Assembly (NCBI GenBank): GCA_947624465.1
Contig: CANQKJ010000036.1
Location: 1 to 12,152 of the forward strand
DNA from: an uncultured Oscillospiraceae bacterium
GTDB lineage: Bacteria; Bacillota; Clostridia; Oscillospirales; Oscillospiraceae
Length of the DNA stretch: 12,152 bases
Direction: 5' to 3'
Shown: piece by piece, positions 5,603-11,919 of the stretch
How positions within the stretch are numbered: position 1 is the first letter of the stretch
Layout of the letters: each line of letters begins with the position of its first letter
Notes under the pieces: model-generated
Databases searched by the model: none
What the model was told of the DNA's origin: nothing
The model's input: only the letters and a program-made list of their open reading frames with translations
Translations under genes and position numbers: made by a program

Positions 5603-7783
5603 TTACAGAAAAATCCCAACCCCGCCGTCGGCCAGCAGGGCCAACCCGGTGGTTTCACTATACAGGGATGGCTCGATCAGCACGGCCAGGTCCTCCTCCA
5701 GGATATCCAACGCGCCCCGGGCGTTGAGGGCGTTGAAGTGCGGCTCATACACATTCACCGAATACCGTCCGGCTTTCCGCAGCAGGGCGCGGCTGCGCTC
5801 GCCGTTTTGCAGACGGGACGCCAACGCCTTGGCCTCCTCTGTGCGGGGGATAAGCACGGCGCGGGTGTTCTGGTCGATGAGGCGGAATTCCTTTGCCACC
5901 TCGGCGAATGGAAAGGAGGGCCGTCCGGGGTCCTGCGTCCCGTCCTCAAACCGAGAAACGATACGCCCGCTGTCGATCGCCTCCCCGGTGAACTGCCGCA
6001 GGGCCGTGAAATAGCGCTCGATGGTCTCGGGGGCGTCCAGGGCGGGGTCGTCCCGAATGGCGGAGCGCATGACCTCCAGCGGCCGTTTCATGCTATGGGG
6101 CAGGGCGGCGGTGTAGTCGCTGTCGGGCCGGAAGACGTACACGCAGCTGTCGTCCGCAGAACGCCTCCCCTCCCGGTTACACCGGCCGGCGGCCTGGACG
6201 ATGGAGTCCAGCCCCGCCTCTGCCCGGTAGACGGCGGGAAAGTCCACATCCACCCCGGCCTCGATGAGGCTGGTGGACACCACCCGGCAGGGAAGCCCCT
6301 CTTTCAGCCGGGTCCGAACGGTGTCCAGCACCGCCCTTCTGTGTTCCGGCGTCATGAGCGTGGACAGGTGGAAACTACCCTCTTTGTCCAGCAAGGCATA
6401 GACCGCCTGGGCCTGTCTGCGGGTGGACACGACGCACAGGACCTGGCAGTGGCCGCCCAGCCGCCGGGCCAATTCCCCGTCGGACAGCGGCCCAACATTT
6501 TCATAGCATACCCGCCGGAAGATCTGGGCGGGGATCGGGGGCGCGATCTCCCGGGGGGCCAGCTCCGGCGCGATGGCGGCGAACAGAGGCCCCAGGGCGG
6601 GCTGGGTGGCGGTACACAGGACGCAGGACGCCCCGTAATTCACGGTCAGCTCCGTGATCGCCCGGATGCAGGGGGCCAGATAGGGCAGCGGGATGGTCTG
6701 GGCCTCGTCGAAGATGATGACGCTGTCCGCCAGGTTGTGGAGCTTTCGGCACCGGGACGGGCGGTTGGCAAACAGCGACTCGAAGAACTGCACGGCTGTG
6801 GTCACCACAACCGGCATATCCCAGTTCTCGGCGGCCAGCTTTTTGCGCTCCTTTTCCGGGGCCGGCGGGCCGATCTCGTCGTCGCCAAAGTCCACGTTGG
6901 AGTGGTGCTCCAGCACCACATCCTCTCCCAGGATTTTGCGGAACGTGTCCGCCGTCTGCTCGATGATGCTGGTGTAGGGGATGACGTAGATGATCCGCTT
7001 TTTTCCAATTTTCTTTGCGTGGCGCAGGGCAAAGGCCAGGGATGAGACCGTTTTGCCGCCGCCGGTGGGCACCGTCAGGGCGAACAGGCCGGGGGCCTGG
7101 GTCTCTCCCGCCTCCAGACAGGCGCGGAGGATATCGCAGCGGGCGCGGTCAAGCTCGGTTTGAGGGGGTTTCCAACGGGCTGTGTAGGCCTCCAGGCGGG
7201 CGAGCAGCCGCTCCATTGTGACGTCGCTGCCCCGCGGCGGCGGGCTGCCCCGCGGCGGCGGGCTGCCCCGCATAAAGGCCTCGGTGTCCAGATAATCCGC
7301 GTCCACCAGGCAGGAGAACAGCATCCGTATCCAAAAGGCCATGGTAAAGCCGCCGCGGCCCAGGAGTTTGGGAGGCTGAAACCGGACGCGCTCCAGTTGG
7401 ATCTCACTGGAGAAGTCCTCATATGGCTCCACCGGCCGTTTGAGCCGCCCGCTGAGGGTGGGACAGGATGCGGCATCCCCACGGCCCCCGCCGTCCGGAA
7501 GGCCGCCGTGGTGTCCGGCCACGCAGTAGGCGGCGGGCCATCCGAGGTACTTGGCGATCTCCTGAGCGCCGGCGGTGGAGTGGTCGGTCTGGATGTTTTC
7601 CCCAAGGATTCGCCGCTGGAACGTACGGGAGCATTTCCCGATATCGTGGGCCAGTCCCACTTCTCTTCCCATCTCCCCCGCCCCAAAGGGCGCGGCAAAG
7701 CCGGCGCAGAGTTCAGCCACATTCCGGTCATGTTCCAAAACGGTCTGTTCCCGGCCGTCCTCCGCGCGGTGTGCAAGGTACAT
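5603..7783 (-). CDS. cas3: Cas3, HD nuclease and DExH helicase
   Basis: Cas3 is recruited by Cascade to unwind and degrade target DNA. The frame encodes 726 residues and looks complete. The N-terminal HD nuclease shows H18, the HD pair H46-D47 in GLAHDIGK, D67-H68 and H91-H92. The helicase shows Walker A VPTGGGKT (about 238-245), Walker B/motif II DEAQ (359-362, in place of DEAH), TAT (391-393) and motif VI QAAGRCNREGR (530-540). A GC-rich linker between the two domains carries a tandem GSPPPR repeat. The ATG at 7783 has a GGGGGGAAGAAG purine tract as ribosome binding site. It is the first gene of the cas operon; cas5c follows after 39 bases. No clear sigma-70 promoter was found upstream. Confidence 0.96.
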   Translation of the reverse strand: MYLAHRAEDGREQTVLEHDRNVAELCAGFAAPFGAGEMGREVGLAHDIGKCSRTFQRRILGENIQTDHSTAGAQEIAKYLGWPAAYCVAGHHGGLPDGGGRGDAASCPTLSGRLKRPVEPYEDFSSEIQLERVRFQPPKLLGRGGFTMAFWIRMLFSCLVDADYLDTEAFMRGSPPPRGSPPPRGSDVTMERLLARLEAYTARWKPPQTELDRARCDILRACLEAGETQAPGLFALTVPTGGGKTVSSLAFALRHAKKIGKKRIIYVIPYTSIIEQTADTFRKILGEDVVLEHHSNVDFGDDEIGPPAPEKERKKLAAENWDMPVVVTTAVQFFESLFANRPSRCRKLHNLADSVIIFDEAQTIPLPYLAPCIRAITELTVNYGASCVLCTATQPALGPLFAAIAPELAPREIAPPIPAQIFRRVCYENVGPLSDGELARRLGGHCQVLCVVSTRRQAQAVYALLDKEGSFHLSTLMTPEHRRAVLDTVRTRLKEGLPCRVVSTSLIEAGVDVDFPAVYRAEAGLDSIVQAAGRCNREGRRSADDSCVYVFRPDSDYTAALPHSMKRPLEVMRSAIRDDPALDAPETIERYFTALRQFTGEAIDSGRIVSRFEDGTQDPGRPSFPFAEVAKEFRLIDQNTRAVLIPRTEEAKALASRLQNGERSRALLRKAGRYSVNVYEPHFNALNARGALDILEEDLAVLIEPSLYSETTGLALLADGGVGIFL
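7226..7270 (-). repeat. 18-bp tandem repeat in the cas3 linker
   Basis: Two perfect 18-base copies lie at 7226-7243 and 7244-7261, with nine bases of a third at 7262-7270. On the coding strand they encode GSPPPR-GSPPPR-GS at about residues 173-186 of Cas3, between the HD and helicase domains. The unit is a multiple of three, so copy number can change without breaking the frame. This is consistent with replication slippage. Confidence 0.95.
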
Positions 7784-7923
7784 CTTCTTCCCCCCTCAAA
7801 CCTTAATGCACGTTGATGACATTTTATGACGCTCTTTGTGTATTTTATCAGTCTCAAAGTCCTATAAGGCGGGCTGAACTCGCGTTCTCCACGGTCCTGA
7901 CCAGCCTCTCCGTCTGATTCGCC

Positions 7924-8220
7924 ATGAACAGCGGAATATTCCGCACATTACCGTCCGGCTCCCTGTGCTTCTATCGATTGAAGAACAGGGAGCTCATTGT
8001 CCGCCATGCAGGGTTGAAAAATCCAAATAATTACAGTCAGCTTATCCGCAAAAAGTTTCAGAATGAAACAGAAAAAGGGAGGCGGCGCCGAACCTATACT
8101 CCTGTTTATTATGGAACGGACGGTAATTTAGAAATGATTGCTCTTGGAGATATCAATGTTATCTCTGTGCCAGGCGGATCCATATTTGATGCCTCCCCGC
8201 TCCTGACAAAGGCGTCATAA
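7924..8220 (+). CDS. Weak hypothetical frame, 98 aa
   Basis: The frame starts MNSGIFRTLPSGSLCFYRLK and ends DASPLLTKAS. It has no recognisable ribosome binding site, and an in-frame TGA lies two codons before the ATG, so it may be the tail of a decayed gene. The middle, LIRKKFQNETEKGRRRRTYTPVYYG, is strongly basic and could be nucleic-acid binding, but I recognise no domain. It ends tail to tail with a minus-strand remnant. It is reported because its composition is protein-like and nothing else explains the region. Confidence 0.3.
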   Translation: MNSGIFRTLPSGSLCFYRLKNRELIVRHAGLKNPNNYSQLIRKKFQNETEKGRRRRTYTPVYYGTDGNLEMIALGDINVISVPGGSIFDASPLLTKAS

Positions 8221-8358
8221 GCGCCAGAGCCCGTTTTTGAAGCTTTGTGCTGTTTCGCGCTTGAAACGCCGCTCAAATTCCTGATTGGAAATGAACTCCT
8301 TTTTTGTTGGCAGGCCTACGCTGCGCGCTATCCCTGAGATCTGTATACGGAAGTAGAA
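8215..8358 (-). pseudogene. C-terminal gene remnant on the minus strand
   Basis: A minus-strand frame with no start codon reads FRIQISGIARSVGLPTKKEF, continues NQEFERRFKRETAQSFKNGL and ends WRL before a TGA at 8217-8215. The balanced composition and amphipathic helical character look like the end of a real protein rather than random translation. An in-frame TGA cuts it off upstream near 8358. I do not recognise the family. It suggests an older gene was truncated when the toxin region or CRISPR locus arrived. Confidence 0.35.
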
Positions 8359-8383
8359 ATGTCAACAAGAAGGAGAGATACGA

Positions 8384-8779
8384 TTGAAGCGCAAGAGAAA
8401 GCAGCTCGTCATTTTTGAGGGCAGACGGCAGCTGGCGGATGTCCCGGAGGACGACCTCCTGTATCGCCTTGACTGCCACGCCGAATATCTGCGCGGCCGC
8501 AGTTTGAGATTCGAAACATCCCTGGATGATATTTCAAATTACATAGGCAGCCCAATGGAATCACAGCCGGAATATCTTGTGGAGCGGGAAGACCTGCGCC
8601 GCCGGCTTGCCGACGCCCTGTCCCGCCTGTCCGCGGAGGAACGCCGTCTGCTTTTCTGGCGGTTCGAAATGGAACTGAGCCAGGCGGAGATTGCCCGCCG
8701 GATGGACTGCTCCCAGCAAAAAGTCAGCCGGGTGCTCCAACGGATCCTTTCGCAGCTGCGCAGAGAACTGCAGGTTTGA
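8384..8779 (+). CDS. Small sigma-70 region 4-type regulator, 131 aa
   Basis: The C-terminal half (about residues 77-128) is a sigma-70 region 4. It has a LSAEERRLLFWRFEMELSQ block and then a helix-turn-helix AEIARRMDCSQQKVSRVLQR that would contact -35 promoter DNA. The N-terminal 60 residues are basic and contain TSLDD, like the region 2-4 linker, but there is no full region 2. At 131 residues it is shorter than ordinary sigma factors, so it may be a partial sigma or an anti-termination-like regulator as seen in clostridial mobile elements. The start is TTG, seven bases after AGAAGGAGA. A terminator follows the stop. It sits directly upstream of the toxin operon, an arrangement that recalls clostridial toxin sigma factors such as TcdR. 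Control of the operon is inference only. Confidence 0.85.
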   Translation: MKRKRKQLVIFEGRRQLADVPEDDLLYRLDCHAEYLRGRSLRFETSLDDISNYIGSPMESQPEYLVEREDLRRRLADALSRLSAEERRLLFWRFEMELSQAEIARRMDCSQQKVSRVLQRILSQLRRELQV

Positions 8780-8784
8780 TCCTC

Positions 8785-8818
8785 AAATGGATGCCGCTTT
8801 TCAGCGGCATCCATTTTT
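8785..8818 (+). terminator. Intrinsic terminator after the sigma-like gene
   Basis: A perfect 14-bp stem has arms at 8785-8798 and 8803-8816 around a TTTC loop, ending in a run of five T's. It begins five bases after the TGA of the sigma-like gene and separates it from the toxin operon, which must therefore have its own promoter. Confidence 0.85.
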
Positions 8819-8840
8819 ATGTGGTAAAACAGCGGGGTAA

Positions 8841-8885
8841 TTAGGATATATAAATGGGGCCCCATTTGAACGTTCGATCAAACAA
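8841..8885 (+). promoter_or_regulatory. Candidate promoter/operator of the toxin operon
   Basis: Between the terminator and the first toxin gene lies an AT-rich GGATATATAAAT (8844-8855) that could supply a -10 element. It is overlapped by a perfect 16-bp palindrome AAATGGGGCCCCATTT at 8852-8867. A second short palindrome, GAACGTTC, follows at 8868-8875. There is no good TTGACA at the right distance, which fits use of an alternative sigma factor or an activator. A palindrome at a start site is a typical repressor site, but no regulator can be assigned. Confidence 0.4.
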
Positions 8886-8905
8886 TTGAAAGGAGCGATC
8901 ATTCT

Positions 8906-9778
8906 ATGTGTCCATCCAATTTGACCTGGGGCGGGTACTATCCTAAACCCATTATCAGCATCATGACCGACCACAAACAGTTGCGGTTTCGGTACTCACC
9001 GGACTTTTGCGAGTGCCCGGATCCTTACTATCGAGGGAGCGTCATCATTACCATGACCGGCAGCCGCCCAGCCGATTTCAGAAGGTGCAATGAAGCGGCC
9101 CACCTGCCGGCGACCCCCTCGGGCTATACCTGGCATCACAAATACATGGTGCCATACCGATCTGACAACCGCTGTGAGATGCAGCTTGTCGAAACTGCAT
9201 ATCACCGCGCAACCTGCTGCCATGTGGGCGGATTTGGCCAGTATATCAGTACAAACGAAGATCGGCAGCTGATCGCCGCCCAGAACCGGGCCGATGATGA
9301 GACCCGGGAATACCTTTTCCAACAGGCGGATCTGCTGGCCGGTCTCCAGGACGGGCTGATCGCCGCCCCGCTGGCGGCCGCCGACGTGGAGCGGCTGTCC
9401 GAGTCGCTTCAGATCTCTCTGCCCGCCGACCTGCGCGATTTTTACCGGGATGGGCATAAAATCACTCCGGTCACGCCCTTCCTGACCGCGTCCGGCTGCA
9501 CATACCTGATCTCCAGCGTCTACCCCTTTGCCCAAAGCGGCGACACAACGGAAACGCTGCAGGCGGTCATGGAGTACGAGCGCCAGCGGGCCGGCGGGCC
9601 GCTGCTCTTTGCCCAGAACGGCGCGATCCCCATTGCGGACGACCCCTTTGGCAACATCTACTTCCTTCCTCCGGAGGAGGATACGGTCTACGTTTATGAT
9701 CACGAGTGTGATATGGCCTTCAGCACCCATATCCCTGTCAGAGACTTCATTGACAACCTGTATTACAGGAAGGCGTAA
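8906..9778 (+). CDS. WHH nuclease domain fused to SUKH immunity domain
   Basis: This 290-residue protein has two parts. Residues about 45-113 match the WHH family of HNH/ENDO VII toxin nucleases: SVIITMTGSRPADFRRCNEA, then the signature GYTWHH (W76, H77, H78), MQLVETAYHRAT with H100, and a final HVGG. Residues about 155-288 look like a SUKH (SMI1/KNR4) immunity domain: ISLPADLRDFYRDGH early, then IPIADDPFGNIYF and VYVYDHE. In polymorphic toxin systems SUKH proteins neutralise such nucleases and are normally a separate gene downstream. Here both are one chain, joined by a charged helix (about 117-150). No signal peptide or LXG/RHS delivery domain is present. AAAGGAG lies ten bases before the ATG. 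The cytolysin gene starts three bases after the stop, so the two are probably co-transcribed. Both domains are recognised by motif only. Confidence 0.8.
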   Translation: MCPSNLTWGGYYPKPIISIMTDHKQLRFRYSPDFCECPDPYYRGSVIITMTGSRPADFRRCNEAAHLPATPSGYTWHHKYMVPYRSDNRCEMQLVETAYHRATCCHVGGFGQYISTNEDRQLIAAQNRADDETREYLFQQADLLAGLQDGLIAAPLAAADVERLSESLQISLPADLRDFYRDGHKITPVTPFLTASGCTYLISSVYPFAQSGDTTETLQAVMEYERQRAGGPLLFAQNGAIPIADDPFGNIYFLPPEEDTVYVYDHECDMAFSTHIPVRDFIDNLYYRKA

Positions 9779-9781
9779 CAC

Positions 9782-11194
9782 ATGAATAAAGAATTGAACG
9801 ATAAGATCCGCGCTCTGCAATATGACCCCCGGAAGGTCCTCAGTATGCAGGGGAGCGATGTCACCTCTTTTATCCCCAACACAGGATACCGGGGCCAGCA
9901 GAAATACATCGTGGTCCACCGGCAAAAGGCCAGTCTGACCACGGAGAACGCGGAGCTGAGCGCGCTGGAGAACATCAAAAACACTGTGTATCCCGGCGCT
10001 GTCCTGCTGGCCAACCGCGCTCTGATAGACAATACCCCCACTGTTCCCGCCTTTTCGCGCGCTCCCATGTGTTTCCATATCGATTTGCCCGGTCTCGGCA
10101 AAAGCGGCGCCTTTACCATCGATAATCCCACGCAGAGCGCGCTGGAGACAAAAATCGATGAGAAATTTACCGAGTGGTGTGACAAATACAGTGATAAGTA
10201 TAAGATCAACGCCGCCATCAAGTACAAGGACGCCATGGCTTACAGCGAGAAACAGCTCAGCGCGGCCCTGCATCTGAATTACCAGTCCGCCGCCGTGGAC
10301 CTGGGCATCGATTTCAAGGCCATCGAGCAGGGGAAAAAGTCCGTTCTGGTCTGCGAGTACGAGCAGATATTCTACACGGTGAAATGTGACAAGCCGGAGT
10401 TCCCCGCGCAGTTTTTCGCGGATACCGTGACCTGGGAGGATCTTCAGGCAAAGGGTATCGGCAATAAGGTCCCGCCCGCTTACGTCCACTCTGTCAGTTA
10501 TGGCCGCCGGATCTTTGTCAAGCTGGAAACACGCTCCACCAGTTCAAAGGTGGAAGCCGCTCTGCGGGCCGCCATGGACGACCACTTTAACATCGATGCC
10601 AACGCGGAATATAAGAGTATCCTGGAAAATACCTCCATGTCCGTCATCGTCCTGGGCGGGGGCGTGCAATATGCCTCTAAATTGATCCAGGCAAAAGATC
10701 TGAAAGAAGTCAGGAATATCCTGGCCAGGAGCGCCGATTGCGGAAGGAGCAATCCTGGCCGGCTGTTCAGTTATACCTGCAACTTCATGAAGGACGACGC
10801 GGCCGCCGTGGTCAAGGACACCGCCGAGTACATTGAAACGACCTGCACCGAGTATACAGACGGGACGGTCACGCTGCATCAGGACGGCGCCTATGTGGGC
10901 CAGTTCCGCGTCACATGGAAAAAGCGCGACTACGACAATAAGGGTACGGAGATCGTGAAGAGCGGCGCATGGGAAGGAAACGGACAGGATCGGACCAGTC
11001 CCTTCTCCACGGATATCAACCTGGAGGGCAGCTGTTTCGACATCCATGTTGAGGCTCAGGAATGTACGGGCCTTGCCTGGGAATGGTGGCGGAAGGTCAT
11101 TGATGTGTCTCATGTCCCGCTGATCAGGCACCGCACATTCCATATCGGCGGAACTACCTTGTCACCCAACAAATCCATTAAGCCGCCCCTTTGA
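9782..11194 (+). CDS. Cholesterol-dependent cytolysin, pneumolysin-like, 470 aa
   Basis: Members of this family bind membrane cholesterol, assemble rings of tens of subunits and open pores about 25-30 nm wide in eukaryotic membranes. The diagnostic undecapeptide ECTGLAWEWWR is perfectly canonical at 427-437, and the cholesterol-recognition Thr-Leu pair is T459-L460 in GGTTLSP. Both have the same numbering I know for pneumolysin (471 residues). Other conserved blocks include YPGAVLL, RAPMCFHIDLPGL, SYGRRIFVKLET, SVIVLGGG and GAYVGQFRVTW. The N-terminus MNKELNDKIRALQYD has no signal peptide, again like pneumolysin, so release by lysis or an unknown route is expected. AGGAAGG lies nine bases before the ATG. 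It follows the nuclease-immunity gene by three bases and ends in a strong terminator about 130 bases downstream. The gene looks intact. Confidence 0.97.
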   Translation: MNKELNDKIRALQYDPRKVLSMQGSDVTSFIPNTGYRGQQKYIVVHRQKASLTTENAELSALENIKNTVYPGAVLLANRALIDNTPTVPAFSRAPMCFHIDLPGLGKSGAFTIDNPTQSALETKIDEKFTEWCDKYSDKYKINAAIKYKDAMAYSEKQLSAALHLNYQSAAVDLGIDFKAIEQGKKSVLVCEYEQIFYTVKCDKPEFPAQFFADTVTWEDLQAKGIGNKVPPAYVHSVSYGRRIFVKLETRSTSSKVEAALRAAMDDHFNIDANAEYKSILENTSMSVIVLGGGVQYASKLIQAKDLKEVRNILARSADCGRSNPGRLFSYTCNFMKDDAAAVVKDTAEYIETTCTEYTDGTVTLHQDGAYVGQFRVTWKKRDYDNKGTEIVKSGAWEGNGQDRTSPFSTDINLEGSCFDIHVEAQECTGLAWEWWRKVIDVSHVPLIRHRTFHIGGTTLSPNKSIKPPL

Positions 11195-11324
11195 TCCCTG
11201 CGCGGCGCGCGCCGATGGATCCTGCCCGCCGGGAATATGCCGGATGAAGAAGAAACCGTGCCGCTGGAAACAGGGCATCGTCCACTCGCTTTTTCCAAGG
11301 GGTGAGGATTTTCAGCAAATTTTC

Positions 11325-11361
11325 AAAATCTCTGGATCAAAATTGATCCAGAGATTTTTTT
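11325..11361 (+). terminator. Intrinsic terminator of the toxin operon
   Basis: A 16-bp perfect stem has arms at 11325-11340 and 11343-11358, with the central AA/TT closing the loop, followed by T's to 11361. It is the first terminator after the cytolysin stop at 11194. The stem is A-rich on the left and T-rich on the right, so it could also serve the leftward zinc-ribbon gene. The interval 11195-11324 holds no convincing gene. Confidence 0.9.
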
Positions 11362-11470
11362 ACCATTCGTTTGATGCTTTTTGCTTTCCAAATTGTTCTA
11401 AGTCATCTTGAACCCTCGAATTCGCAAACCGCAAAACCTGCTGGGCAAATTCTTGGCAGTCGTTCTCAAG

Positions 11471-11668
11471 TCATTCGTGGGCGCCGCAGGAACTGCACCG
11501 TCCGTCAAAAAAAGTGTACTTCCCGCACAGCGGGCATCTGCTTCCTTTTCCGCCCTTGCCGCTGTTGATACTGCGGTACACCCTGTAGCCGCACCTGGAA
11601 CACTCCTTGCCAAACGGTTTTTGCCAAAGAGTCATTTCTCCGCATTTCGGGCAGATCGCGCCAGCCAT
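11471..11668 (-). CDS. Double zinc-ribbon protein, 65 aa
   Basis: The protein has four CxxC pairs: C6/C9, C23/C26, C45/C48 and C58/C61, forming two four-cysteine zinc ribbons. The first is CPKC...CSRC and the second CPLC...CSSC, joined by a flexible SGKGGKGS linker. The start MAGAICPKCG at 11668 is supported by AAGGAGGA eight bases upstream; the frame stays open upstream, but that part is not coding-like. Zinc ribbons of this size often bind nucleic acid or another protein; I cannot name the function. The reading frame continues for 36 more protein-like codons after the TGA, so the gene may be truncated by a nonsense mutation. It lies convergent to the cytolysin operon and divergent from the recombinase. 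Confidence 0.8.
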   Translation of the reverse strand: MAGAICPKCGEMTLWQKPFGKECSRCGYRVYRSINSGKGGKGSRCPLCGKYTFFDGRCSSCGAHE

Positions 11669-11702
11669 ATGCCGTCTCCTCCTTATATGTAAGTATATAT
11701 AT

Positions 11703-11731
11703 ATATGATGGGGTTTTCTATCAGATGTCAA
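11703..11731 (-). promoter_or_regulatory. Promoter of the zinc-ribbon gene
   Basis: On the minus strand a consensus TTGACA (plus-strand 11726-11731) is followed after 17 bases by TCATAT (11703-11708); CATATA fits an 18-base spacing. It lies about 35 bases before the zinc-ribbon start, next to a TATATATATATA tract at about 11694-11705. The -35 is exact; the -10 is approximate. Confidence 0.55.
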
Positions 11732-11799
11732 GCCCCAAAACCGCTGTCCGCGGCGGACGGTCCCAGCAATGCCGCCGCTTGTCATTTTGAAATTTCGTA

Positions 11800-11828
11800 T
11801 TGCTTTTCCGCGTCCGCTATGATACAAT
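11800..11828 (+). promoter_or_regulatory. Extended -10 promoter of the recombinase gene
   Basis: TTGCTT at 11800-11805 and TACAAT at 11823-11828 are separated by exactly 17 bases, and a TG lies one base before the -10 (TGATACAAT), giving an extended -10. Transcription would start near 11835. That excludes the in-frame ATG at 11827 as the recombinase start and supports the TTG at 11920. Confidence 0.65.
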
Positions 11829-11919
11829 GCTATCTGAATTTAGTATTCACAATATCAGATTTATTGAATGTAACAAGGAGAGCGGCGAAATATCTCCGGA
11901 GAGAAAGGGGCGGAAAACC

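Larger units (their letters stand above)
7858..8383. other. AT-richer stretch with gene remnants between cas3 and the regulator
   Basis: This region links the start of the cas operon (leftward) to the toxin region (rightward). It holds one weak plus-strand frame (7924-8220) and a minus-strand coding-like fragment ending at 8215. Base composition is more AT-rich and uneven than in the cas genes. I recognise no RNA gene. It is probably a junction between separately acquired segments. Confidence 0.5.

Noticed and set aside
4898..7045. Plus-strand open frame of 715 codons opposite cas5c and cas3
   Set aside because: Rich in Gly, Val, Gln and His with no recognisable domain, as typical of antisense frames of GC-rich genes; cas3 on the other strand has all its motifs.
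8996..10489. Minus-strand open frame of 497 codons opposite the toxin operon
   Set aside because: It spans two separate plus-strand genes whose motifs are clear, so it is an antisense shadow.
11237..11305. 22-codon frame starting MPDEEETVPLETG after the cytolysin
   Set aside because: No ribosome binding site, very short and no recognisable feature; treated as untranslated operon tail.
11827..11919. Upstream in-frame ATG adding 31 residues to the serine recombinase
   Set aside because: It overlaps the -10 box of the best promoter and has no ribosome binding site, and the added residues do not look like a recombinase N-terminus.
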